DNA from: Calliphora vicina
Taxonomy: Eukaryota > Arthropoda > Insecta > Diptera > Calliphoridae
Assembly (NCBI RefSeq): GCF_958450345.1
Contig: NC_088784.1
Location: 60,311,247 to 60,375,246, forward strand
DNA: 64,000 nucleotides
Reading direction: 5' to 3'
The notes beneath the pieces are model-generated. The model made no database searches. It saw only the letters and a program-made list of their open reading frames with translations, and was not told the origin of the DNA. Below are positions 22,347-33,006 of this stretch, piece by piece (the first letter of the stretch is position 1; every line of letters begins with the position of its first letter). The position numbers and the translations under genes were made by a program.

Positions 22347-23801
22347 ATGAACACTAGAAATTCTTCCAGGGGAGCCAAAAATAATTCAGTTGGTATAACA
22401 CGAGGCTCATCATCTTCGCGTAACAATATTTCAATTGATCTGCAGAGCAGTACTGGTACCAAACCAAAAGTGGCACACTCTCCTGCAAATAGGCCACACG
22501 TTGATAGAGCACAAAGCTCAACTAGTCTGACGTCTGCTAGTCTTTTTCAAGACATAATTGTAATGGACAATCAAAATTCAGGTCCACAGCCGCAATTGGC
22601 GATCGCTTCTGAGGATATTCCTCCAAGATCTTCTCTTAACCCTCACGTAGAACCTTTCGTACATATTTCTGCTTCAGGCAACAATGATCCGCTAGTTCCA
22701 AGCACAAATTATGTTAACTCTAACGCTTCGAATTCGTTTGATTCTTTAATAGCATTAATGGAACAAACGATGAGATCTACGCAAGAGGAATTCCGAAGAG
22801 AGCTGACTTCGATTAGAGAAAGCATATCCCAAATTGGTAGTGCCTCAGCGACATCTTCAAATAGACCAGAAACTGTACCAAATTTTTCTACTTCACAAAC
22901 TCCCAATTCTAACCGTCTATCAGACCAGAGTAGGCTATATGAAAATGCAAACGTTAAGTTAGAAAAGTGGAAGGTGTCTTATGACGGCACAGGATCGGTT
23001 ACAGATTTCCTTTTTAAGGTCGAGACCCTTTGCACACGTTCCAAATGTTCTGATGAATATTTGTTATCAAATTTCCATATACTCTTGGACGGTCGTGCAG
23101 AACAGTGGTACTGGCTCTTTACAAGACAGAACCGCAATATTAATTACACATTTTTACGTCATGCTTTAATAAAAGAATTTGGACATTTGGAGTCCGATCA
23201 TGAGGTTTTGTTAAAAATTTCGTTGCGAAAGCAACAATATAAGGAAACATATGATGATTTCCACACCTCAGTTGTAACCATGAACTTAAGACTCCAAAAC
23301 CCACTACCGGACAAGACACTCATTGATATAATGAAGAGGAATTTAAACCAAAACTTGAGATTTTTACTTTTTAACTCGGAACCTCGAGACATTAATGATT
23401 TTCGTGATATAGCCCGAAAGGCGGAAAAGGTATTACGAGATACAAAATTCCCAACTAATACCATGGGAACTTCTCGAAATATTAGTGAAATCGATGTTTC
23501 ACTCCAAAATACTGACGATCCCGATGATTCTGTAGATCCTCAAATTGAAGCCCTACAATTCCCTAACAGAAAAGTTAAATTTGATTACTCAGGTATTCAG
23601 TGCTGGAATTGTATGGAACATGGCCACTCATACATTTACTGTTCTCAGGAAATCAAGAAACCATTTTGTTTCAAGTGCGGCCAGAAGGGTACCTTGACAC
23701 CAAAATGCCCAAATAAACACATTTACCAGGGAAATCGGAAAGTGGGCGAACTGGCAACCGGGGACACTCGTCCACCCCTTCAAACCCCGAGTTTGAATTA
23801 A
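22347..23801 (+). CDS. gag: Gag protein of the gypsy-type element
   Basis: 484 residues from the first ATG (22347). The open frame extends ten codons further upstream but with no ATG. The N-terminal 180 residues are rich in S, N, T and P. The middle is capsid-like (LEKWKVSYDGTGSVTDFL, then DGRAEQWYW and FGHLESDHEV). A first zinc knuckle C419-WN-C-MEHG-H-SYIY-C has the normal CCHC pattern. The second, starting at C441 (CFKCGQKGTLTPKC), has threonine where the histidine should be, so it may not bind zinc normally. The frame is unbroken. It packages the element's RNA in cytoplasmic particles. Confidence 0.9.
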   Translation: MNTRNSSRGAKNNSVGITRGSSSSRNNISIDLQSSTGTKPKVAHSPANRPHVDRAQSSTSLTSASLFQDIIVMDNQNSGPQPQLAIASEDIPPRSSLNPHVEPFVHISASGNNDPLVPSTNYVNSNASNSFDSLIALMEQTMRSTQEEFRRELTSIRESISQIGSASATSSNRPETVPNFSTSQTPNSNRLSDQSRLYENANVKLEKWKVSYDGTGSVTDFLFKVETLCTRSKCSDEYLLSNFHILLDGRAEQWYWLFTRQNRNINYTFLRHALIKEFGHLESDHEVLLKISLRKQQYKETYDDFHTSVVTMNLRLQNPLPDKTLIDIMKRNLNQNLRFLLFNSEPRDINDFRDIARKAEKVLRDTKFPTNTMGTSRNISEIDVSLQNTDDPDDSVDPQIEALQFPNRKVKFDYSGIQCWNCMEHGHSYIYCSQEIKKPFCFKCGQKGTLTPKCPNKHIYQGNRKVGELATGDTRPPLQTPSLN

Positions 23802-26800
23802 AATTTAATCCTAATAAGGACAATTTCTCTTCCATTGAAGGCTTTCATGAAACAAATAAACAATTTATCACTGAAAACTCATTACAGAACTCTGATTTTT
23901 ATATATTTCTAAATAATTTTGAAAATAATATTTCCACTATAGATAACTCTGTTGAAATAGACAACTATTTTCCATTCGTGAAACACGAAAATAAAACCAG
24001 TTTGCGAAAAACGACTACAAAACCTACTTTTAAAATTGCAAAATGTAGAATACGCTTCAAGAAACGTAAACACTTCCGTAAGCTTTTAGAATCAACAGTT
24101 ATTAGTGGATCTGACGATAGACCCTTTGCAAAGGTTAAGGTATTGAATGATACATTAATAGGATTATTGGATTCTGGAGCAAACATTTGTGCATTAGGTA
24201 AAGATTGCTTAGCTTTTCTCGAAAAGAATGACATCTCTTATACACCCATTAGTTCTTCCGTACGTACTGCAAATGGTACTAAACAGAGTGTTATAGGTTT
24301 TTGCGTTTTGCCGATATATTTTAAAGAAGTTACAAAACACATTACGTTTTATTTAGTTCCGTCGCTTAGTCAGCAAGCTTACTTTGGAATCAACTTTTGG
24401 CGCGATTTTGCATTAGCCCCAGATATCATCCCAACAAATGTAGGTCGTATTTCAGAAATTTCATCCGATCCAAGTTTGGAACAAAACTTCCACGAGCTTA
24501 CTCCTGAACAAAAACTTATGTTAGAAAAAACTATTTCAGAATTTCCATCGTACGAAAAACTAGGCCTAGGTAGTACAGATTTGTTACAACACCACATAGA
24601 CACGGGTGATGCTGTCCCAATTAAATGTAAGCACTATCCCTTATCTCCACCAAGGCAAGAAGAGGCTTACCAGGAGATCGAAAGATTGTTGAAACTTGGA
24701 GTAATCGAAGAATCTAATTCTCCGTGGTGCTCACCAGCTGTTCTTGTTAGAAAGCCTGGTAAAGTGCGGCTCTGCATTGATTCAAGAAAACTAAATGAAG
24801 TAACTAAGAAAGATTCGTACCCGCTGCCCCATATCAATGGATTGCTAAGTAGGCTCAAGGACACACACTATATTAGTGGTATCGACTTAAAGGACGCATT
24901 TTTACAGATTAAACTGACCGATTCTTCCAAAGAGAAAACTGCGTTTGTGATACCCGGTAAACCGCTATATCACTATAAATACATGCCTTTCGGTTTGTGT
25001 AACGGCCCTCAGACCATGAGCCGTCTAATGGACAAGGTCATACCGTCACGGTTTCGCGAAAATGTATTTATATATCTAGACGATTTATTGGTCTGTAGTC
25101 CGAGTTTTGAATCACACGTAAGTCTTTTGTCTCAGGTAGCGTCATGTCTCAGGGAAGCGAAATTAACAATCAATGTAGGTAAGAGCAAATTTTGCCAAAA
25201 GGAGATCCGATACCTAGGGTATATTGTGGGCAACGGATGTTTGAAAGTAGACCCAATTAAAGTAGAATCAATTAATAATTTCCCCTTGCCTAAGACACCG
25301 AAACAAATAAGAAGATTTATTGGTATGGCGAACTGGTATCGTTCTTTTATAAACAATTTCGCGAACCTAGCTGGACCTTTAACAGACTGTCTGAAAAAGT
25401 CAAAGGGAAAATTTTTGTTGACAGACGAAGCCAAAGAATCATTCGAAAAACTTAAGATAGCTCTCTCAACTGCTCCAGTTTTAGCTCAACCAGATTTTAA
25501 CAAAGAATTTATAATACAATGTGATGCTTCAAAAGTGGGTGTGGGCGGTGTATTGTTTCAGTACGATGATCAAGGACAAGAACATCCCATTGCTTACGTT
25601 TCGCAGAAACTCAACAAAAACCAGAAGAATTACACAGTAACAGAATTGGAATGTCTGGCTGCGATCGTGAGTGTTAACAGATTTAGGCCCTATATTGAAG
25701 GTTTACATTTCCGAATTATTACGGACCACTCCTCTTTAAAGTGGCTTATGTCACAAAAAGATTTAAGTGGACGGTTGGCACGCTGGAGCCTGAAATTGCA
25801 AAGATACACGTTTGGAATTGAACACCGAAAAGGATCATTGAATGTTGTCCCCGACTGCCTATCTAGAATGGATATAGATGACATGACCTTAGAAAACTTA
25901 CCATGTGAAATAAATTTATCATCACCAGAATTTGAAGAGGATGAATACAAGGAGCTTAGGACATATATCTCAGAAAACAAAGATTCGTTACCAGATCTAT
26001 GCATATCCGACAATTTAATTTTAAAGCGAATAGATTTTGGACTTAGTTTAGAAAATGAGAAAGACAGTTCGTGGCGTGTATGGGTTCCGAAATCTTTAGT
26101 ACAAAAAGTTATTAGATCTGTCCATGATTCCGTAGTTTCATGCCATGGTGGTTTCATGAAAACAATATCAAGAATTCGCCAAAAGTATTTCTGGCCCACG
26201 ATGATTAAAGACGTTAAAACGTATATTTACAATTGTGATGTGTGCAAGACTATGAAATCCTCTAACCAAATCACAAGGCCTCAAATGGGTAATCAAATGA
26301 TAACAAGTAGACCATTTGAGAGGTTATACTGTGATTTTTTGGGCCCTTATCCATTCACAAAGACAAAGAATTCAATAATATTTATTCGTTTAGACCACCT
26401 GACTAAATTTGTTTTTCTTAAACCAATGAAAGCAGCTACTACATCGAACGTAATTTTGTTTTTTGAATCCGAACTTTTTCCAACATTCGGGGTTCCTAGG
26501 TATATACACAGCGATAATGCAAAACAATTTCTCTCAAAGGAAATTAAAGAGTTTTACGATTTGTATGATATTTCACATATTACTACTGGTTTTTACGCGC
26601 CACAGTCGAATGCGTCTGAACGTGCCAATCGCGAGATAATCACAAAAATTCGTTGTTTTTTGCAAGGGCATAAAGAACATAGAGATTGGGATAAGTATAT
26701 ACCACAAATTTTATCAATATTACGAAGTGATTACCACTCGGCAATAAAATGTTCTCCTTATTATGCCACATTTGGCCAGAACATGGTTCAACATGGTTCG

Positions 26801-27157
26801 ACTTATAAGATTTTAGATAGAATTGGCTGTTTATCTGGAGAAGATGTGAGTGTTATAAACAACATTGACAAGTTGGCTAAAATAAGATTGAATATACGTG
26901 AGAACTTGACTTTGGCTCATGAAAAAGCTACCAAATCGTATAATCTTCGAAGCAGACCAATTGAATTTAAGAAAGGGCAAATCGTATATAGAAAAAATCA
27001 TGTGTTAAGTAGCATGTCCAAAAATATCAATAAGAAATTTATGCCTAAATACATTAAATGTAGAGTAAGGGAAAAAATCGGCAACAATTTATACGAAATT
27101 GAGGATCAAAATGGAAAGTATATTGGTAAATACCATGCCTCAGATCTCAAATCTTGA
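23717..27157 (+). CDS. pol: Pol polyprotein: protease, RT, RNase H, integrase
   Basis: The frame is open from 23717 to a TGA ending at 27157. No ATG is needed if it is reached by -1 frameshifting from gag. Landmarks, numbering residues from the GTG at 23978: protease LLDSGANIC (D65); reverse transcriptase YLDD (366-369); RNase H with DASKVGVGGVLFQ and TDHSSLKWL; integrase HHCC finger ending CDVCKTMK; catalytic D786, D846 and E881. The last spacing is 34 residues between D and E, one shorter than the usual D35E, because the segment reads SNASER where SNGxVER is typical. The C-terminus (KFMPKYIKC...LYEIED) looks like a GPY/F-type integrase tail, without a chromodomain. There are no internal stops, so it is probably functional. 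Confidence 0.93.
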   Translation, partial: THLPGKSESGRTGNRGHSSTPSNPEFELKFNPNKDNFSSIEGFHETNKQFITENSLQNSDFYIFLNNFENNISTIDNSVEIDNYFPFVKHENKTSLRKTTTKPTFKIAKCRIRFKKRKHFRKLLESTVISGSDDRPFAKVKVLNDTLIGLLDSGANICALGKDCLAFLEKNDISYTPISSSVRTANGTKQSVIGFCVLPIYFKEVTKHITFYLVPSLSQQAYFGINFWRDFALAPDIIPTNVGRISEISSDPSLEQNFHELTPEQKLMLEKTISEFPSYEKLGLGSTDLLQHHIDTGDAVPIKCKHYPLSPPRQEEAYQEIERLLKLGVIEESNSPWCSPAVLVRKPGKVRLCIDSRKLNEVTKKDSYPLPHINGLLSRLKDTHYISGIDLKDAFLQIKLTDSSKEKTAFVIPGKPLYHYKYMPFGLCNGPQTMSRLMDKVIPSRFRENVFIYLDDLLVCSPSFESHVSLLSQVASCLREAKLTINVGKSKFCQKEIRYLGYIVGNGCLKVDPIKVESINNFPLPKTPKQIRRFIGMANWYRSFINNFANLAGPLTDCLKKSKGKFLLTDEAKESFEKLKIALSTAPVLAQPDFNKEFIIQCDASKVGVGGVLFQYDDQGQEHPIAYVSQKLNKNQKNYTVTELECLAAIVSVNRFRPYIEGLHFRIITDHSSLKWLMSQKDLSGRLARWSLKLQRYTFGIEHRKGSLNVVPDCLSRMDIDDMTLENLPCEINLSSPEFEEDEYKELRTYISENKDSLPDLCISDNLILKRIDFGLSLENEKDSSWRVWVPKSLVQKVIRSVHDSVVSCHGGFMKTISRIRQKYFWPTMIKDVKTYIYNCDVCKTMKSSNQITRPQMGNQMITSRPFERLYCDFLGPYPFTKTKNSIIFIRLDHLTKFVFLKPMKAATTSNVILFFESELFPTFGVPRYIHSDNAKQFLSKEIKEFYDLYDISHITTGFYAPQSNASERANREIITKIRCFLQGHKEHRDWDKYIPQILSILRSDYHSAIKCSPYYATFGQNMVQHGSTYKILDRIGCLSGEDVSVINNIDKLAKIRLNIRENLTLAHEKATKSYNLRSRPIEFKKGQIVYRKNHVLSSMSKNINKKFMPKYIKCRVREKIGNNLYEIEDQNGKYIGKYHASDLKS
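23729..23735 (+). promoter_or_regulatory. Candidate -1 frameshift heptamer between gag and pol
   Basis: GGGAAAT fits X-XXY-YYZ in the gag frame (G-GGA-AAT). The pol frame is in -1 relative to gag and is open from 23717, just after a TAA at 23714-23716, so the two overlap by about 85 bases and the heptamer lies within the overlap. No downstream pseudoknot was checked. Confidence 0.5.
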
Positions 27158-27712
27158 TAATTACCCGGCTTTCGTGGGTCGTGCCACACATTTACATCAC
27201 AAATAATAAAATTTTTACTTTTGTAACACAGTTTAGTCATTAAATCATTTTATTTAGAATATTCTTTACGTTTACTAATTTAACTAAAATTTGGAAAACT
27301 CTAAAGCCCTAACCATGAAAGAAATGTTATAGTTAATTTTGTTAACGTCGACTTTATTTTAAAATTGAACTTTTGATTGTTATTAAAAACAAAAAAAAAG
27401 CTTTAAAACTTTTTCCAACATACATATGCATTCAAATAAATGAAAATATTTATCAATGAATGTAAAGAATAAAAATAAAAAAAAAAAAAAGAGCAAATGT
27501 ACACAAAAGTTCAAAACAAAAAGTTTTTTTTTTTACATTTTAAATTGTATTTGAAATCTGTTTTATTGAAAATAATAGTCAAGTTTCTGACCTTATCGAT
27601 GTTCTAGTTATACACATAAAAAAGGGATCATACTAATTAATTATCATTTAAAGAAAAAATCGGTTTCCTGTTTGAACTTCAATTTAGATAAAATCTCTGT
27701 TCAAAGCAGGTT
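27158..27712. other. 3' non-coding part of the gypsy element
   Basis: AT-rich, no env-like frame. The sequence before the right LTR (AAAGCAGGTTT) is not a strong polypurine tract; a better purine run lies further upstream. Confidence 0.5.
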
Positions 27713-30700
27713 TGTTACGATTTCCTTTATTTGTATTTATGTATATGAATTAGTTTCATTTTTAGCAAACTCATACATTTTTGTTGAGAATACCTTCCCA
27801 TATTATGAATATCAAGTTCAAGGTTTTATTTCGCTAACATATATGTATGTATATTCATCTGCATGTGGTATACTCTTTGCCTTAATAATTATTCTTGAAG
27901 AGTAGAAGATGTTAATTTAAACTCTCTTAATGTTAAAGTCCCTTTTACTGGCGACTGTTGTTGTCTTTGCTTTTGTTTATTGAGATCAACGATGTCCAAA
28001 CAGACCCAAACTCTCAAAAAAAAAATAAATAAACAACAACAACATGTACATTGTAGGTTACACCAATACAATGTTTATTAATTTGACTCTCATTTAAAGA
28101 AATCTCTTTCAAGCCCTCAGTGATTTAGACTAACATAAGACTTTTGATTTTGCGTTCTATTTTGTATGTAATTTGTTGCCTTGTAGTAAATAAATATAAC
28201 GGTTTATTTTATGAGAGTAGAATTGTTATTTTCTTTTACTTTTTTTAAAAAAAAAGCACATATATTTGGTTCGCTTTGTTACTATACAAAAATACAAAAC
28301 TATGTTTTAAAACGCGTCTATCCTTTTCAATCAAACGTAGTTTTGTAGCAATTGCAGTGGAATTGTATAGAAGAATAAATGCTTCTAAATTGTTCTTTAA
28401 CAAATTAAAATCATTGACTACGCAAATTTTGTTGAGTGAACATTAAGCTTAAGCGGATATATATTTTGCAAAATAAATAATTTTCTTGTTTGTTGAAAAT
28501 AAAACATACGTTTTAAAACAATTTTAAAGTGGAAAATTTTCCAAAAAGGTATTCGAATCCAGTATTTTATTCGTGGATTTTCCACTCCACGAGGAAGAAT
28601 TCTAGAAGGAGGAATACAACACGTTTTGACCACACCCTCTTGGATTAGTGTGTACAGCCAGTTTTATTTTTTTCCTGTTCAAGCACTTGTGTACTAGTAC
28701 CGAAAATTTAGAGGGACTGCGTCAGGTATTTGTTCTATATACAATAATTCCATGCGCTGGCCCAATAATTCCATGCGCTGGCCCACATGGAACTTATATA
28801 ACCATTGAAGGTAACACCGAATTCCACGTGGTTTACTCATTTAACCTCGCCTGGCATATAACAGTCAGGAAAAAGTGAACGTGGCACGCATTTCTTTTTT
28901 AAAAACGTGGTAAAATTCCACGTGGCCAAATTTAACCTCAATATTACGAAACCGAATTTAGTTCCAAAGGAGAAATAGAAATTTATAATTAAAAGTAAAA
29001 AAAAGTAATTCTAAAATTATATCCTTTATCCAAATTAAATACTTTTCTAATTTTAAATTTATAATAATTACATTAAATCCCTTTTTGGTTAATTTGGCTT
29101 AAAAATTTATAAGTTAATTTTTTTTCTTATTCTAAATTAAGCAATTTTTTTTTTAAATTAAACCTCTAAATTAATTCGAGTTTTTCCTAAATCAATAATC
29201 TTCTTATATTTAATTAAAAATTTAAATTCGCCTAATTCATAAAATTTCTAAGTTAATTTTTTTTTTATTCTAAATTAAACAATATTTTTTTTTATTAACC
29301 CTCTAAATTAATTTTAGTTTTTCCTAAATCTATAATCTTCTTATATTTAATTAATTAAATATAAATTAAGCTATGCTATTAAGCTATTTTTTTCGTTTCT
29401 ATTTCTACTTGTTTTTCTAAATTTTCAAATAAAATTTTATTAATTGGAACACTTTAAGATTATTAAAGTAATTTAATTTAACTAAATTTAAATCTAAATT
29501 GTCCTAATCCCTATTTATAATAACTTTTAGAAACAAGAAAATAGAAGAAAAATAAAATCCCAAAGGGAATAATACAATGAAACAATTTTCTCTTGAATAG
29601 AATTTAAATTTTTTTTTTTATTGTGGACAAATTAATATTTCAAAATATTGAAATAAATGAATTAAAACATTTAAACTTATGCAAAAGGAAAAATTTATCA
29701 AAAATGCTCAAACCTGAATTTATATAAAAAAAAGGAAAAACAGAAAAAACAAAATCTAAAAAGAAATACTTTGAAATTTAAATAATAAAAATCAGAATAA
29801 TCAAAAAGCAGACAAAATATATCAAAATTATAATTGAAAGAAAAGATTAATATTAATATGCATCAAATTACTTCAAATTGTGAACTAAATTGAAATTAAA
29901 GAAAACTTAATTATAAAAACAAAAGCAAACTAAATGTGTAAAAATGAAAAAACAAAATATAAAATGTCAATTATCTACTTTTCTTTAAATTTTCCTAAAT
30001 TAAAAATATTTAAATGCATATGCATAATGAATTGAATAAAATATCAAAGCAAATACTTTATATTTTATTAACAAATAAACTTTGAATTCCCTTGCTAAAT
30101 TTAGCAATTACAAAAAGAAAATGGATAATTGATATTTTAATTACTGGAAAATTCCAAATTTCTGCTTGAAATAATCAAAATTTAAAAGTCAATGAATTGT
30201 AAATTTACAACTCATACACCTATTTTGTTCACCTCAACTGCTATCTAACATTTCCTGAGCAGGAAAGTAATATTTTAACATACAGAATATCTTCATGCTG
30301 ATTGCTGGGCCCATCAATTGATGCTGTTAACAACAAAACGCCATAAACAACATAACATTGTAAACACACATCACAAGAACATAAACAGCGATGTTTTGTA
30401 AGTAAATTTTGTCTTTTAATTTATGATTATTTCATATATTAGTTTGAATATTTATTAATTATTAATAATATTGATGATAAATAATATCAATAATAATAGT
30501 ATTTATTTTTTTTTATTATTATATACATATATGATAAATTTAATGCGATCAGAAATATTTAAAATAAATTGTATTGATTAACATACATTTGAAATTAACA
30601 GAATGTCAGCATAATTAATTTGTTTTACGGGGAATGATAACTAAAGAAATTTATAAATGTTAGTAAGTATTTAACGTGTCAATTTTAGGGACAAGTATAA

Positions 30701-31039
30701 AATTAGGGTACTAGCTTGTCAAGGCGTTTGACATCTAGTCAATGGGTGGGAATAAATGTACCCAACGTGGCTCTCCATCATGCCATCGGTTTCTTTCTTT
30801 TGTAGCTTATAATAATTATAAAGTTTATATTTTCATTTTTCATATTATTGGTATATATAGGCATGTATAGTATGTTATATGCTTACGCGCAGATAAAATA
30901 TGGGTTAAGAACCAGATTTACCTCTCATATAGCTAGCTGGGAAACCTTCCAACATGCCTCCTAATCATATTTTATTCTTTTGGTTTTCGAATTGAACTGC
31001 GTAAAAATTTTATTATTCCTATCGACCTGACGCGTAACA
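27713..31039 (+). repeat. Right LTR, 3327 bp
   Basis: Same termini and content as the left LTR, including the 21-bp tandem pair near 28740-28785. It is seven bases shorter. Followed by the CCGA target duplication. Confidence 0.95.
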
Positions 31040-31130
31040 CCGATTATTAACCGAATAAATCTAAACCTCGATTAATTATTTGCTCGATTAACCGATTAAA
31101 CCAGAAACCCGATTAATTGAATACCCTAGT
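31040..31130. mobile_element. TTAACCG-rich foldback element, right part
   Basis: The remaining 91 bases of the element split by the gypsy insertion. It contains CCGATTATTAACCG and ends AATACCCTAGT next to ACCATT. Confidence 0.7.
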
Positions 31131-31577
31131 ACCATTGTACGCAGATTGGGTGAAAATTAACATTTTTGTATAATTGGACGTGACAAAGTAAATAGTTATT
31201 TTCGAATATCTTCAGTGCCTTTGACTTCTTATTGTCTGATGAAATAGATTGAATGGGGTCATGCCTTAAATGTATCCCTTATAGACAGTAATTGTCAATA
31301 ATGTCTGATCACTCGCAGACTCCAATTTATATATTTTAGAACATTTTAGACGTATGTGAGCTTTGTAGTGCAATGAGAAGTCAATTGGTTACTTTACACA
31401 TTCCAGGTAATCCAGCGAGATGTCAATTTTCACTTAAGTGTCTGTAAGTAATGTAGAGTGTAGTCACTTTAAACGTTTATTTTGTACTGCACTTTAGAAA
31501 ATAGCTATTTCACCCACCAAAGGTAATATATTGGAGAGTAGTCGGAAGAAGGTTTGTTTACAAGAAATTGGTTATTA
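31131..31577. other. Intergenic DNA
   Basis: Contains one copy of the AAAGTAAATAGTTATTTTCG phrase shared with 11385-11760. No gene seen. Confidence 0.4.
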
Positions 31578-32000
31578 TCAGGGAAACCAAAATATGCAAA
31601 TGCATGTTTTTTCTGGTGAGTGCATATTTTTGCATATTTTACCCTTAAATACATATTTTTGCATATATTTGTTTTAAGAGCATATTTATGTTATATTTTT
31701 GCGTTTTTAGAGCATATTTCACTGTTTAATAGCATATTTGACTTTATCAAAAATATAAAATAAGCGCTATTTTAATAATAACGACATATAAATATCAAAT
31801 TTTAGTTCCAATTCAAACTTAACCGTTCTAAGTGTTAAAAAAATATTATATTTTGAATTTGCTCCTATAACATAAATTAATGTCGAAAGAACATTTTCTA
31901 TGTATAAAAAATGTTTTCAGATCAAATAGACAACGATTTTTATTTGAAAATTTAAGTCAATATTTTGTAATTTATTGCAATAATAACCTTAATTGAAGAA
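31578..32000 (+). pseudogene. hAT transposon relic
   Basis: An end-like CAGGGAAACCAAAATATGC near 31578 is followed by many GCATATTTTTGCATATT words typical of some hAT ends. At 31879-31995 the plus strand encodes NVERTFSMYKK and then, in a different frame, SNRQRF and FENLSQYFVIYCN. This is the dimerisation region of a hAT transposase (pattern ERxFSxYK...R...ENL) with a frameshift. The right end was not located. Confidence 0.6.
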
Positions 32001-32566
32001 GTGACTTTATATTTATATAAGATATCATCAAAAAATACCTCTCGAGGCCTTTTCTTACCTTATTGTTTTTATGTTGTATTTATTTTTTTTTATACCTGTT
32101 TTAGTTCATATTATTTTTATTTATTTTATGTTACTTTACCTTTTTAGAAATGAATTGTATTGACTTTTTTAAATAAAAGTATATTTTTTGGTTAAAAATT
32201 ATGTAAAAGTTTGTTTTTTTAAGAGCAACAACAAGTAGAAGAACAGCAACTGTTCAAAACTAGTACAACGTTCTAAATATTTTAGTTTTTGCTTGCTACG
32301 CACTCCAGTAAAATTGAGCATGAAATTTTCTAAATTAACTGAACAATTTAATCTCAAAGTAAATTGTACTACACTTGCACTGCTGAAAATAATACGAGTA
32401 CTAATGGGAAAGCAAAAGATATTCTATGAGGCATAAGAACATTTTAGATATTCTATGGATTCGTATTATTTTATTGTACTTACACAGAAAAAATTATATT
32501 TCAATTCAAACATTTATCACATATTGAACTGATATCAATTATTTTATAATTGAAGCAAGTATTCAT
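32001..32566. other. Intergenic DNA up to the LINE target site
   Basis: AT-rich, no gene seen. The last eight bases, GTATTCAT (32559-32566), are the left copy of the LINE target-site duplication. Confidence 0.45.
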
Positions 32567-33006
32567 TTGCCGTTTACAGTGGATAGACGTGTTTTACATC
32601 GCTCTCACAAATAAATAAATAAAATAATTGTGAAGATAAATACAAAAAAAAAAATATATAGAAAGATAAGTAACAGCGAATGGACGCTTATTAAAGACTT
32701 ATAAATATATTTAAATTTTGATTTAAACAGCCAAAATAAAATTAAAAAAAACTGTTTGTTAATGCAAATATTAACAATCAGAAAAAAAAAACAAAGCAAA
32801 AGTAATAAAAAAAAAACAACAACATAAATAAAACCCTAAATAAAGAGTGTAGTGTTTGTGTGTTTGTGTATGAGTTTCTCTTACTCTCCAACAAGTGAAA
32901 GGAGGCTCAGCAGCAATGGAAATAATGCATACATTGTTGTGAGCTCTCCATACAACAATAATAATACAACATAAAAGAAATTATAGAAAAACAAACAACA
33001 ACTCAA

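Larger units (their letters stand above)
18253..31039 (+). mobile_element. 12.8 kb Ty3/gypsy-type LTR retrotransposon
   Basis: The element runs TGTTACG...CGTAACA with near-identical LTRs of 3334 and 3327 bp, a tRNA-Lys-type primer site, gag and pol, and no env-like frame after pol. CCGA is duplicated on both sides (18249-18252 and 31040-31043). The LTR difference seen is essentially a 6-bp tandem copy near 18360 and one base in an A run, so insertion was recent. Domain order protease-RT-RNase H-integrase is that of Ty3/gypsy (Metaviridae). Very long LTRs recall Ulysses/Osvaldo-like elements of Drosophila, but that placement is a guess. Confidence 0.95.

Noticed and set aside
27158..27712. An env gene after pol
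   Set aside because: No open frame of sufficient length; only 555 bases separate pol from the right LTR.
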